NCBI RefSeq assembly: GCF_011049865.1
Contig: NZ_DRGY01000082.1
Location: 1-32,316 of the forward strand
Direction: 5' to 3'
Source: Marinobacter antarcticus
GTDB taxonomy: Bacteria; Pseudomonadota; Gammaproteobacteria; Pseudomonadales; Oleiphilaceae
DNA length: 32,316 bases
The notes beneath the pieces were generated by a model. It saw only the letters and a program-made list of their open reading frames with translations, was not told the origin of the DNA and did not search any database. Positions 1 through 8,691 of the stretch are shown here, one piece after another; position 1 is the stretch's first letter; the number at the start of each line of letters is the position of its first letter. A program made the position numbers and the translations under genes.

Positions 1-145
1 CGAAGAAGGTCTTTGACCAATGGGGACTCGTGTCGTTGCTTGATACAGTATTACGGCTTCAGTGCCGACCATGAACCGCCGTATACGGAACCGTACGTAC
101 GGTGGTGTGAGAGGACGGCGGGAGTAATCCCGCCTCCTACTCGAT
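1..145 (+). mobile_element. Group II intron, 3' end (domains V and VI)
   Basis: Positions 71-108 fold as a group II intron domain V: a GCCGTATACG arm, a GAAC tetraloop and a CGTACGTACGG return arm, with the CCGCCGT/ACGGTGG base. Domain VI follows (about 108-142): GGCGGGA-GTAA-TCCCGCC inside an AGGA/TCCT stem, with A139 left unpaired as the likely branch-point adenosine. A branch point 6-8 bases from the end puts the 3' splice site near 145, after CTCGAT, which fits the AY-3' rule. A frame ending with TGA at 70-72 could be the last codons of the intron-encoded protein, but this is weak. The rest of the intron lies outside the window. The intron is on the same strand as the gene it interrupts, so splicing could restore that message. 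The exact boundary is inferred. Confidence 0.85.
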
Positions 146-260
146 TCTTGACGACAAGTGCGATATTCAACTGGTAGATCCGGCGTCGGGCAGCTATCTT
201 TACAAGGCTGCACTTTCACGTGTCAACCAGAACAATGATAAAAAAGGATCTGCTTTATGA
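146..260 (+). CDS. 3' exon of an unidentified gene interrupted by the intron
   Basis: An open frame runs from the intron boundary to TGA at 258-260 (codons in register with 147), reading about 37 residues that include CDIQLVDPASGSYLYKAAL and a charged tail. The stop overlaps the ATG of the next gene (ATGA at 257-260), the usual sign of translational coupling, which argues that this is a real C-terminus. The 5' exon lies beyond the window and the family is not recognised. It probably belongs to the transporter operon downstream. Function is unknown, and the reading frame across the splice site cannot be checked here. Confidence 0.5.
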
Positions 261-1264
261 ATAAAAAAAGAATTCTGAAATGCGCGTCGGGGCTTTTAGC
301 TGCCGCCGCTGTTGCTTTGTCTGCCAGCGTGCAGGCAGAGGGCAACTACGTGATGGGCACGGCCACAACGGGAGGGACGTACTATCCCGTGGGCGTTGCC
401 ATTTCAACGCTCATCAAAGTGAAGCTTGAGCCCACGACCAATATATCGGTCTCTGCGATCAGCTCTGCTGGTTCTGGCGAAAACCTGAAACTCATGGACG
501 AAGACCAGATCCAATTTGGTATTCTTCAGGGACTGTATGGCGCCTACGCCTGGAATGGCTCGGGACCCGTGCCTAAGGCTTATAAAAACCTGCGTTCTGT
601 TTCAATGCTGTGGCAGAACGTAGAGCACTTTGTGGTTAGAAAAAGCCTGGCAAAAACCGGCACAATTGCAGACATGGCTAACCTGTATGGCGAGAGCTTT
701 TCCATTGGGGCCAGGAACTCAGGCACCGAAGGTTCGGGTCGTTTTATTCTTGGTAAAGTAGGTATCGACCTGGACAAGATTAACCTTGCATACCAAGGTT
801 ATGGTCCGAGTGCAGATGCTCTTCAGAATGGTAATATTGATGGTATGAACATACCGGCAGGCGTGCCCGCCGCGGCTGTAACAAGGGCCTATGCCAATAT
901 GGGCGGCGAAATCACCACGTTGAACTTCACTTCAGATCAGGTTGCTGAGGTCAACAGCGATTTTGAACTGTGGACGCCGTACACCATTGTTGCGGGCACT
1001 TACCCGAATCAGGATGAGGATATCAACACCATCGCGCAGCCCAACATACTGGCGGTTCGCGCGGACGTTTCGGAGAACGACGTTTATGAAATTACGAAAA
1101 CCATCTACAACAACCTTCCGTTCCTGAATAATATTCACCCGGCAACCAAAGCGATGGCGCTGGAAAAAGCGATCGCGGGCCTGCCTATGCCGCTTCATCC
1201 CGGTGCAGTCAGGTTTTATAAGGAACAGGGATTGCAAATTCCTGACCGTTTGATTGTACAGTAA
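257..1264 (+). CDS. TAXI-family TRAP transporter substrate-binding protein
   Basis: This is a periplasmic solute receptor for a tripartite ATP-independent (TRAP) importer of the TAXI type. It has 335 residues, normal for the family. A signal peptide spans residues 1-27 (KKR, then an alanine-rich core, then VQA-EG cleavage). The mature protein opens with VMGTATTGGTYYPVGVAIS, the family's ligand-site signature, followed by AGSGENLKLM and the IQFGILQG segment. The ATG is preceded by AGGA 8 bases upstream. The gene begins inside the stop codon of the interrupted upstream gene, and its own stop shares one base with the permease start (TAATG). TAXI receptors bind organic anions such as glutamate or dicarboxylates, but the ligand cannot be read from the sequence. 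Confidence 0.92.
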   Translation: MNKKRILKCASGLLAAAAVALSASVQAEGNYVMGTATTGGTYYPVGVAISTLIKVKLEPTTNISVSAISSAGSGENLKLMDEDQIQFGILQGLYGAYAWNGSGPVPKAYKNLRSVSMLWQNVEHFVVRKSLAKTGTIADMANLYGESFSIGARNSGTEGSGRFILGKVGIDLDKINLAYQGYGPSADALQNGNIDGMNIPAGVPAAAVTRAYANMGGEITTLNFTSDQVAEVNSDFELWTPYTIVAGTYPNQDEDINTIAQPNILAVRADVSENDVYEITKTIYNNLPFLNNIHPATKAMALEKAIAGLPMPLHPGAVRFYKEQGLQIPDRLIVQ

Positions 1265-3441
1265 TGGTGTTTGGTAATACGAAAGACGAACCCGATATCA
1301 TTGTTCGTGATGAAAGTGTTAGCGCGGCGAGTGAGCGTTTGGATCACTGGTTGATTGGGCCGGTGATTTTCTGGCTCGCCATCGTAACCGCACTTGTTCA
1401 TCTTTATTTCAACACCTTCTCCACGTTGTCGGAGTTGTGGAGCTCTGCTCTGCACTTCGGCCTTTTCGGTCTGATCTGCACATTGACAACGCCCATGTTC
1501 AAGGCCCGCTCAGCCGGAGGTCAGCGGTTCGTTCTGGGTGTTGATGTCATGCTCGGGATTACCGCGCTTGCCTGTGCTTTTTATCTGATTGTTTTCGAAA
1601 CTGATTTGTATCAGCGCGGATTTAACTTTGATACGGGCGACTGGATTGTCTCCATCGTGTCAGTGGTTCTGATACTGGAGCTGGCCCGCCGCACGGTTGG
1701 CTGGTTCATTCCCGTGCTCTGCGTGGTTGCGCTGACCTACGTGGCCTGGTGGGGCCAGTACGTTGATGGGCTGTTCAATTTTCCGGGATTGTCCTGGGAA
1801 ACGGTTCTTTACCGCTCCTATATTGGCGGACAGGGAATGCTGGGGTCGATAGCCCGGATTTCCTGGACTTACGTATTCATGTTTATTCTGTTTGGTGCTT
1901 TCCTGGTTAAATCCGGGGCTGGTGATTTTATTATCGAGCTGGCCCGCTGTGCTGCAGGGAGATTTGTGGGGGGGCCGGGATTTGTGGCGGTCTTCGCCTC
2001 CGGCCTGATGGGGTCGGTCTCGGGATCCAGCGTTGCGAATACCGTATCTACCGGTGTTATTACCATCCCTTTGATGCGCAAGGCGGGCTTTCCGGCGCGT
2101 TTTGCCGCTGGCGTTGAAGCTGCAGCCTCCACGGGTGGCCAATTGATGCCGCCGGTAATGGGGGCCGGTGCCTTCATCATGGCCTCCTATACTCAGGTTT
2201 CCTATCTCACAATCATTGCCGTCGCGGCATTGCCGGCCCTCCTTTATTTTATATCGGTGGCGATGTTCGTGCGCATAGAGGCCAAGCGCAGCCACGCCGT
2301 CAAGCTCGAAGACGACGCAGCGCCTTCCCTTATGACGGTCCTCAAGGGTGGCTGGCATTTTCTGTTGCCTCTGATCGTTCTGGTTGCCGCTCTTGTGTAT
2401 GGCTATACGCCGACCTATGCGGCAGGAATTGCTATCTTGTCTGTTGTGTTAGCGTCGTGGCTTTCAAAACATCCGATGGGGTTTCGAGATATTATCGACG
2501 CGCTTGCGATGGGCACACGAAACATCACCACCACAGCGATTTTGTTGATTACGGTTGGTCTCATCGTGATGGTTGTATCCACCACCGGGATTGGCAACAC
2601 CTTTTCGTTGATGATTACCGATTGGGCTGGCGGCAGCCTGCTGATGACGATTTTTCTGGTTGCTTTGGCGTCCCTGATTCTTGGGATGGGGCTGCCGGTA
2701 ACGGCTGCCTATATTGTGCTTGCCACACTTTCGGCGCCGGCAATCTACAACCTGATTGCCCAGAGCCAGCTGCTCGACCTGATGGCAAGCGGCAACCTGC
2801 CAGAACAAGCGAAAGCTATTTTCATGCTGGCCGCACCGGAGAGGTTTGCGCTCCTGAACGCGCCCATGGACATGGCAACGGCTCAGCAGTTGCTTTCTCT
2901 GGTGCCGGAGAGTTTCAATAGCCAACTCCTGGAACAGGCCCTATCGCCCGAATCCCTTTCCATGTTGCTGGTGGCGGCACACATGGTTATCTTCTGGCTA
3001 TCCCAGGATTCGAACGTGACACCGCCAGTTTGTCTGACCGCGTTCGCAGCGGCCGCAATCGCGGGGACGCCGCAGATGCGAACCGGGTTTACGGCCTGGA
3101 AGCTTGCCAAGGGCCTATATATAGTGCCGCTTCTGTTCGCCTACTCACCTCTGATAACGGGGGACTTTACCGAAATGATCCGGGTGTTCTGCTTTGCCCT
3201 TTTCGGTATGTACGCAATCGTAGCCGGTCTGGAAGGCTATCTTGAGCACAAACTAAACTGGCTGGTACGGCTGTTAATGTTTCCGCTCGGTGCTCTGATG
3301 CTGTGGCCCCACGGATACATAACGGTGGATGTTGCCGGGTTGGTGATTTTTCTCATTGTTCTGGTTTGGAGCAGTCGTTGCAGTAAGCGGTTAAGTGGCA
3401 ATCACACGGTTAAAAAATCAGGCGCGTCGAGTGCTGCATGA
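1264..3441 (+). CDS. TRAP transporter fused permease (4TM/12TM, TAXI-associated)
   Basis: This inner-membrane protein of 725 residues fuses the small and large TRAP membrane subunits. It drives uptake of the ligand delivered by the upstream receptor with an ion gradient. Conserved DctM-type segments are SVSGSSVANTVSTGVITIPL (251-270), ASTGGQLMPPVMGAGAF (288-304), GMGLPVTAAYIVLA (474-487) and NVTPPV (584-589). Hydrophobic helices fill most of the remainder. Between APAI (492-495) and LLVAAHMVIFW (568-578) there are about 70 mainly polar residues where relatives, as I remember them, have a short loop. The gene overlaps the receptor by one base and the next gene by four (ATGA). The fused architecture is typical of TAXI systems. 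Confidence 0.92.
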   Translation: MVFGNTKDEPDIIVRDESVSAASERLDHWLIGPVIFWLAIVTALVHLYFNTFSTLSELWSSALHFGLFGLICTLTTPMFKARSAGGQRFVLGVDVMLGITALACAFYLIVFETDLYQRGFNFDTGDWIVSIVSVVLILELARRTVGWFIPVLCVVALTYVAWWGQYVDGLFNFPGLSWETVLYRSYIGGQGMLGSIARISWTYVFMFILFGAFLVKSGAGDFIIELARCAAGRFVGGPGFVAVFASGLMGSVSGSSVANTVSTGVITIPLMRKAGFPARFAAGVEAAASTGGQLMPPVMGAGAFIMASYTQVSYLTIIAVAALPALLYFISVAMFVRIEAKRSHAVKLEDDAAPSLMTVLKGGWHFLLPLIVLVAALVYGYTPTYAAGIAILSVVLASWLSKHPMGFRDIIDALAMGTRNITTTAILLITVGLIVMVVSTTGIGNTFSLMITDWAGGSLLMTIFLVALASLILGMGLPVTAAYIVLATLSAPAIYNLIAQSQLLDLMASGNLPEQAKAIFMLAAPERFALLNAPMDMATAQQLLSLVPESFNSQLLEQALSPESLSMLLVAAHMVIFWLSQDSNVTPPVCLTAFAAAAIAGTPQMRTGFTAWKLAKGLYIVPLLFAYSPLITGDFTEMIRVFCFALFGMYAIVAGLEGYLEHKLNWLVRLLMFPLGALMLWPHGYITVDVAGLVIFLIVLVWSSRCSKRLSGNHTVKKSGASSAA

Positions 3442-4184
3442 CCGCAATTGAAATAATAGCGTTGCTGGCACTGGGCGGCATTGCCGGATTCATCAACGTA
3501 CTTTCGGCCGGTGGATCGATGCTGACCTTGCCGCTTCTGATGTTTCTGGGGCTACCGCCGCAGGTTGCGAATGGCACCAACCGGGTCGCGATCGTTTTGC
3601 AGAGCACAACGGCCGTTGCAGGTTTCAGGCGCTTGGGTCACGGCAATCTCAGGGTTAGCCTGCTACTTGCGGTGCCGGCGGTTTTGGGGTCTCTGCTGGG
3701 CGCCTGGGTAGCGACCTGGGTTGCAGATGAGGTATTTGAAAGGGTGCTGATCATCGCGATGGTCGGTGCGTCTGTGTTCATGTTGCTGCCCCAGCCCCGG
3801 ATAAATACGACCCCGTTGACACCCGATCGGATCGGCCCGGTGATTTATGTTGCTCTCTTTCTGATAGGCGTATACGGCGGTTTTATACAGGTAGGTGTCG
3901 GCGCTCTGTTTTTGGTTGTTTTGTACAGGTTGCTTCGTATCGATCTGAGGCAAGTAAATGTGTTCAAAGTAGCCATCATCTTGATATACACGGTGCCAGC
4001 GTTGCTTATTTTTGCAGTAAACGGGCAGGTTCGTTGGGGCATGGGTTTGGTCTTGGCGGCGGGCAATATTGCGGGGGCGTTTGTTGCGGTCAGGGTGAAC
4101 CTGAGCGAAAAGGGCGCCCAATGGGTAAAGTGGATGACCCTTGTGATGGCGGCTGCGATACTGATTCGCCTAATGGTTTATTGA
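3438..4184 (+). CDS. TSUP-family (TauE/SafE) membrane permease
   Basis: The product has 248 residues and about eight hydrophobic helices in two homologous halves. Each half starts with the TSUP glycine-rich pattern: GGIAGFINVLSAGGSMLTLP with PPQVANGTNR in the first, and GVYGGFIQVGVGALF with LRQVNVFK in the second. Known family members export sulfite, sulfoacetate or related anions, or take up sulfur compounds. The ATG overlaps the TRAP permease stop (ATGA), so the two are translated together. This suggests, by inference only, that import through the TRAP system is balanced by export of a by-product. Direction and substrate are not shown by the sequence. Confidence 0.85.
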   Translation: MTAIEIIALLALGGIAGFINVLSAGGSMLTLPLLMFLGLPPQVANGTNRVAIVLQSTTAVAGFRRLGHGNLRVSLLLAVPAVLGSLLGAWVATWVADEVFERVLIIAMVGASVFMLLPQPRINTTPLTPDRIGPVIYVALFLIGVYGGFIQVGVGALFLVVLYRLLRIDLRQVNVFKVAIILIYTVPALLIFAVNGQVRWGMGLVLAAGNIAGAFVAVRVNLSEKGAQWVKWMTLVMAAAILIRLMVY

Positions 4185-4206
4185 ATGAAGATCGGGAGAA
4201 GCTGTA

Positions 4207-5199
4207 ATGAAAGCAATGGTCATCGAGAAGTTTGGGGGCCCTGAGGTCTTCGTGGAGCGAGAGGTGGAAACTCCGGAGCCGGCTGCCGGGCAGGTACGCA
4301 TCAAAGTGGTGGCTTCCAGCGTTAATCCCATCGAAACCAAAATCCGTTCAGGTTTGGTGAAAGCCGGGCCTGATATGCCTGCCATCCTGAATGGTGATGT
4401 GGCGGGCATTGTCGACAAGGTGGGGCCGGGTGTTACCGCTTTTAACGAAGGCGACGAGGTATTCGGTTGCGCGGGCGGCACCAAGGGTTGGCCCGGAGCG
4501 CTTGCAGATTTTATGGTGGCGGATGCCCGCTTGCTGGCCAAACGTACACCGTCAATGGCGCTGCCTTTGGCCGAATGCGCAGCGCTGCCTCTGGTTTTTC
4601 TTACCGCCTGGGCAGCGCTGGTAGAGCGCGCCGATATTCAGGCCGGCGAACATGTTCTGATTCACGCCGGAACGGGTGGGGTGGGTCATGCCGCCATACA
4701 GATAGCAAAGCATCTTGGCGCGCGGGTAGCCACGACGGTGTCCACGCCTGAAAAAGCTGAACTGGCAGGGAAGTTAGGCGCCGATGATATTATTTTTTAC
4801 CGTGATGAGTCAGTGGATGCTTATAAGCAACGGCTGACGGATGGACGGGGTTTCAGCCTGGTATTCGATACGGTTGGGAAAGAGAACCTGGATCGAGCCA
4901 TTGAGGCAACCGCCATTTCCGGGCGGCTTTGCTCTATCAATACGCGCTCAACCCATGACCTTGGCTTGATGCACGCCAAAGGCCTGACTCTTCACGTGAT
5001 TTTTCGTTCAATTCCATTGCTTCACGGTATTGGTATGGACGACCAGCCGCGCCTGTTGGCGGCGATGAGTGAGATGTTGGAGCAGGGCGCCCTGCGTCCG
5101 TTATTGGATGAAAAGCGTTTCTCTTTTGCGCACGTTGCCGACGCTCATCGTCGCCTTGAATCCGGCCTCACCGTTGGTAAAATATTGCTGCAGCGATAG
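4207..5199 (+). CDS. Zinc-independent quinone oxidoreductase (MDR superfamily)
   Basis: This 330-residue protein is an NAD(P)H-dependent reductase of quinones or activated enones in the medium-chain dehydrogenase superfamily. The N-terminal GroES-like domain carries ASSVNPIETKIRSG and NGDVAGIVDKVGPGV. The Rossmann domain has HAGTGGVGHAAIQIAKHLGA, the dinucleotide-binding loop. The catalytic zinc cysteine of alcohol dehydrogenases is not seen, which fits the quinone oxidoreductase branch. The ATG follows a GGGAGA ribosome site and lies 22 bases after the TSUP gene, so it is probably the last gene of the operon, ahead of a strong terminator. The physiological substrate is unknown. A link to the imported compound is only suggested by position. 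Confidence 0.85.
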   Translation: MKAMVIEKFGGPEVFVEREVETPEPAAGQVRIKVVASSVNPIETKIRSGLVKAGPDMPAILNGDVAGIVDKVGPGVTAFNEGDEVFGCAGGTKGWPGALADFMVADARLLAKRTPSMALPLAECAALPLVFLTAWAALVERADIQAGEHVLIHAGTGGVGHAAIQIAKHLGARVATTVSTPEKAELAGKLGADDIIFYRDESVDAYKQRLTDGRGFSLVFDTVGKENLDRAIEATAISGRLCSINTRSTHDLGLMHAKGLTLHVIFRSIPLLHGIGMDDQPRLLAAMSEMLEQGALRPLLDEKRFSFAHVADAHRRLESGLTVGKILLQR

Positions 5200-5214
5200 C
5201 AGCGATGTGACGCA

Positions 5215-5248
5215 ATAAAAAACGCCAGCCCGAGGGCTGGCGTTTTTC
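5215..5248. terminator. Bidirectional intrinsic terminator
   Basis: A perfect 10-bp stem AACGCCAGCC/GGCTGGCGTT encloses a CGAG loop. An A-tract lies on the left and a T-tract on the right. It lies between two convergent genes, the quinone reductase and acnB, and can stop both. Confidence 0.93.
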
Positions 5249-5275
5249 GTGGAGCGGAACCGTACAGGTCGGTGC

Positions 5276-7870
5276 TTAAGCGATGCTCGCTTCAGACGCC
5301 TTGCTGGTGTAGGTCTCCATCTGGTCGAAGTTCAGATACTTGTATATTTCTTTCGACATACTGTTCAGGTTCTTGGTGTGCTCCAGGTATTCCTGAGGTG
5401 TTGGCAGCTTGCCCAGAATTGCGCCCACAGCCGCCAGTTCCGCAGAGGTCAGGTACACATTGGCACCATCGCCCAGGCGGTTCGGGAAGTTGCGGGTAGA
5501 CGTGGAGAGCACAGTGCTCTTCGCCGCCACTCGCGCCTGGTTACCCATGCACAGTGAGCAGCCAGGCATCTCGGTGCGCACACCAGCGGTGCCATAGATG
5601 TTGAAGTAGCCTTCTTCCATCAGCTGCGCCTGATCCATTTTCGTCGGCGGAGACATCCACAAGCGTGTTTTCAGCGGCTCTTTGTTTTGCTCCAGCAGCT
5701 TACCAGCAGCGCGGAAGTGGCCAATGTTGGTCATGCAGGAACCGATGAACACTTCGTCCACCTTGTCGCCAGCCACTTCCGACAGAAAGCGTGCATCGTC
5801 GGGATCGTTCGGGCAGCAAACGATCGGCTCTTTGATGTCCGCCAGATCGATCTCAACGACGTGAGAATACTCGGCGTCTTTATCCGCCCGCATCAGCTTG
5901 GGATCAGCAATCCACTCTTCCATTTGCTGGGCACGGCGCTCCAGGGTGCGCGGGTCGCCATAACCTTCTGCAATCATCCAGCGCAACATAGTGATGTTCG
6001 AGCGCAAGTACTCGGCTACTGACTCTTCAGACAGGTTAATGGTACAACCGGCTGCAGAGCGCTCAGCAGATGCGTCAGAAAGCTCAAACGCCTGTTCAGC
6101 GGTCAGGTGCTCAAGACCTTCGATCTCCAGAATACGGCCCGAGAATTCGTTGATCTTGCCTTTCTTCTCAACGTTCAGTATGCCGTTTTTGATGCCGTAC
6201 AAAGGAATGGCGTGTACCAGATCGCGCAGGGTAATCCCCGGCTGCATTTCGCCTTTGAAGCGAACCAGAACAGACTCCGGCATGTCCAGCGGCATAACAC
6301 CCGTGGCGGCTGCGAACGCAACCAGACCTGAACCCGCCGGAAACGAAATGCCCATGGGAAAGCGGGTGTGGGAGTCGCCACCGGTGCCGACCGTGTCCGG
6401 CAAAAGCATGCGGTTCAGCCAGGAGTGGATAATGCCGTCACCCGGGCGCAGGGCAACACCGCCACGGGTTTTGATGAAATCGGGCATGGTGTGCTGCATT
6501 TCAACGTCAATCGGCTTGGGATAGGCCGCGGTGTGACAGAATGACTGCATCACCAGATCCGCCTGGAAACCCAGACACGCCAGGTCTTTCAGCTCGTCCC
6601 GCGTCATCGGGCCGGTGGTGTCCTGGGAGCCGACTGTGGTCATGTGCGGCTCGCAGTAGGTGCCAGGGCGAACGCCTTTGCCTTCGTCCAGGCCACAGGC
6701 CTTGCCGACCATCTTCTGGCCCAGAGTAAAGCCTTTGGTGCCGGCTTCCGGGTCGTTCGGCAGGCGGAACATGTCCGTGGCGCCCAGGTTCAGCGCAGCT
6801 CGTGCCTTGGCGGTCAGGCCACGGCCGATAATCAGTGGAATACGGCCGCCGGCCTGCACTTCGTCGAGGATAACTTCGGACTTGAAGCTGAACTCGGAAA
6901 TGGTTTCACCCGCTTCGTTCAGAATTTTGCCGTCGTACGGGCGAATTTCAATGACATCGCCCATGTTCATGTCGTCGACAGGGGCTTCGAATACCAGCGC
7001 GCCGGCGTCTTCCATGGTGTTAAAGAAGATCGGGGCCACTTTGTTACCGATGCAGACACCACCGGCACGTTTGTTCGGCACGCCCGGAATGTCGTCTCCG
7101 AAGAACCACAGCACCGAGTTGGTGGCTGATTTGCGTGAAGAGCCTGTGCCTACAACGTCGCCCACGAAGACAACCGGCAAGCCCTTGGATTTAATGTCGT
7201 CGATCTGGCTCATGGGGCCAGTCACGCCTTGTTCTTCCGGCTTCAGGCCGTCACGTTCCATTTTATAGGCAGCGCGGGCGTGCAGAGGGATATCCGGGCG
7301 AGACCAAGCATCAGGTGCCGGGGACAAGTCGTCAGTATTGGTCTCACCGGTTACCTTGAACACAACCATTTTGGTGCTCTCGGGAACCTTGTTCTTTTTG
7401 GTGAACCACTCGCCGTTGGCCCAGGATTCGACAACGGACTTGGCAATCGCGTTGCCGGCGTCCATTTTATCTTTCACATCGTTGAAGGCATCGAACATCA
7501 GCAGGGTGCGCTTGAGCTGCTCACCGGCCAATTCCGCCAGTTCTTTGTCATCCAGCAAATCAACCAGCGTTTCAATGTTGTAGCCGCCCTGCATCATACC
7601 CAGCAGCTTTACGGCTTTGGGTTTGTCCAGTAGGGGAGACGACGCTTCATCTTTGACGATAGCGGTGAGGAACGCCGCTTTTACGTAAGCGGCTTCATCC
7701 ACACCCGGCGGAATACGGGTTTCCAGCAGCTCAACCAGCGTTTCTTCTTCACCGGCCGGCGGGTTTTTGAGCAGTTCAACCAGAGCGGCTGTCTGTTCAG
7801 CGTTCAGCGGCTTGGGGGGAATATTCAGAGCCGCACGTTCTGCAACGTGTTCACGGTAAGCTTTTAACAC
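5276..7870 (-). CDS. acnB: Aconitate hydratase B
   Basis: AcnB is the main TCA-cycle aconitase and also converts 2-methylaconitate; it carries a 4Fe-4S cluster. The product is 864 residues, close to the 865 of E. coli AcnB, and collinear with it, with the HEAT-like N-terminal domain followed by the swivel domain (GDVVGTGSSRKSATNSVLWF). The cluster cysteines are visible as C712 (FIGSCMTN), C771 and C774 (PGCSLCMGNQ). I chose the GTG at 7870 (VLKAYREHV) because it matches the family start and has AGGG 8 bases upstream; an in-frame ATG at 7885 adds five residues and has a poorer site. A promoter is visible upstream. The gene is monocistronic and convergent with the quinone reductase. Confidence 0.97.
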   Translation of the reverse strand: MLKAYREHVAERAALNIPPKPLNAEQTAALVELLKNPPAGEEETLVELLETRIPPGVDEAAYVKAAFLTAIVKDEASSPLLDKPKAVKLLGMMQGGYNIETLVDLLDDKELAELAGEQLKRTLLMFDAFNDVKDKMDAGNAIAKSVVESWANGEWFTKKNKVPESTKMVVFKVTGETNTDDLSPAPDAWSRPDIPLHARAAYKMERDGLKPEEQGVTGPMSQIDDIKSKGLPVVFVGDVVGTGSSRKSATNSVLWFFGDDIPGVPNKRAGGVCIGNKVAPIFFNTMEDAGALVFEAPVDDMNMGDVIEIRPYDGKILNEAGETISEFSFKSEVILDEVQAGGRIPLIIGRGLTAKARAALNLGATDMFRLPNDPEAGTKGFTLGQKMVGKACGLDEGKGVRPGTYCEPHMTTVGSQDTTGPMTRDELKDLACLGFQADLVMQSFCHTAAYPKPIDVEMQHTMPDFIKTRGGVALRPGDGIIHSWLNRMLLPDTVGTGGDSHTRFPMGISFPAGSGLVAFAAATGVMPLDMPESVLVRFKGEMQPGITLRDLVHAIPLYGIKNGILNVEKKGKINEFSGRILEIEGLEHLTAEQAFELSDASAERSAAGCTINLSEESVAEYLRSNITMLRWMIAEGYGDPRTLERRAQQMEEWIADPKLMRADKDAEYSHVVEIDLADIKEPIVCCPNDPDDARFLSEVAGDKVDEVFIGSCMTNIGHFRAAGKLLEQNKEPLKTRLWMSPPTKMDQAQLMEEGYFNIYGTAGVRTEMPGCSLCMGNQARVAAKSTVLSTSTRNFPNRLGDGANVYLTSAELAAVGAILGKLPTPQEYLEHTKNLNSMSKEIYKYLNFDQMETYTSKASEASIA

Positions 7871-7961
7871 GATATGGACCCTCATTAGTTGGTATGTCCC
7901 GCCCCTTCGAGAATGCGTCAGGCGGGATTTCTGTTGCGAAAAGGTTGTAAGTTGGCGCTGT

Positions 7962-7990
7962 ATTGTACAGGAAACCCCCTACAAAGTTAA
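7962..7990 (-). promoter_or_regulatory. Probable sigma-70 promoter of acnB
   Basis: Read on the minus strand, TTAACT and TACAAT are separated by exactly 17 bases, about 90 bases ahead of the acnB GTG. The match to consensus is 4/6 and 5/6. No operator was recognised. Confidence 0.5.
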
Positions 7991-8061
7991 GCTGGACCGT
8001 GGTCGGAGAAGTTTGTTGAGTGCGCTACAATCGTGCCCCCATTGGATTCACGTTGCTAACC

Positions 8062-8688
8062 ATGAATGACAAAACAGGCACCATGGCCCAGGCCCTGCAA
8101 GAGATTCACGATTTTTTGCCGTGCGTTACGCCGCAACGGTGGATTGATAACGCGCTGGCGAATCAGGATCTGATGCTCATTGATCACGCTCATTGTGAGA
8201 AAAAGGCGGCGTCTACCGCACTCAGCCTGATGTACCGGTATGTGAACAACTTTGACTTGCTTAACAAAATGTCCCGTCTGGCCCGTGAAGAGCTGCGTCA
8301 CTTTGAACAGGTGCTCGCGATTATTACCAAGCGCGGGGTGGAATATTGCCATCTTACGCCCGCGCGGTATGCGGCATGCTTGCGCGCTGCCGTGCGCATT
8401 GATGACCCAGGTCGGTTGGTGGATGTGATGGTGGTAGGCGCAATTATTGAAGCCCGCTCATGTGAGCGGTTCGCCGCCCTGGTTCCGTTTCTGGATGAGG
8501 AGTTGGCGGATTTCTACAGCAGTTTGCTTAAATCCGAGGCGCGTCATTATCGGGATTACCTGGCGCTGGCCGAAAAGGCCAATGGCGGGCCTGTTGCCGC
8601 CCGAGTAGAAGAGTTTACGGCGATTGAAAAGCAGTTGATTCTGGAGCCGGATAACGAGTTCCGATTTCACAGCGGGCCTGTTGGCTGA
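8062..8688 (+). CDS. miaE: tRNA-(ms2io6A)-hydroxylase MiaE
   Basis: MiaE is a diiron monooxygenase that hydroxylates the isopentenyl group of ms2i6A37 in tRNAs reading UNN codons. Family signatures include LIDHAHCEKKAASTALSLMY, LAREELRHFEQV, EARSCERF and EARHYRDYLAL; their Glu and His residues form the two-iron site of a ferritin-like four-helix bundle. The start is uncertain. ATG 8062 gives 208 residues, ATG 8083 (MAQALQEIHDFL) fits relatives equally well, and a GTG at 8020 lies upstream of a good -10 (TACAAT, 8026-8031), so it is unlikely to be translated. The gene ends three bases from the convergent finR stop, with no terminator visible between them. Confidence 0.92.
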   Translation: MNDKTGTMAQALQEIHDFLPCVTPQRWIDNALANQDLMLIDHAHCEKKAASTALSLMYRYVNNFDLLNKMSRLAREELRHFEQVLAIITKRGVEYCHLTPARYAACLRAAVRIDDPGRLVDVMVVGAIIEARSCERFAALVPFLDEELADFYSSLLKSEARHYRDYLALAEKANGGPVAARVEEFTAIEKQLILEPDNEFRFHSGPVG

Positions 8689-8691
8689 GGA

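Noticed and set aside
1..177. Open frame reading through the left edge (EPPYTEPYVRWC...)
   Set aside because: This is the well-known false translation of group II intron domains V and VI; the DNA is an RNA structure, not protein.
8020..8061. GTG start for miaE at 8020
   Set aside because: It lies ahead of a good -10 box (8026-8031), so the transcript would begin after it; the extra residues have no family counterpart.
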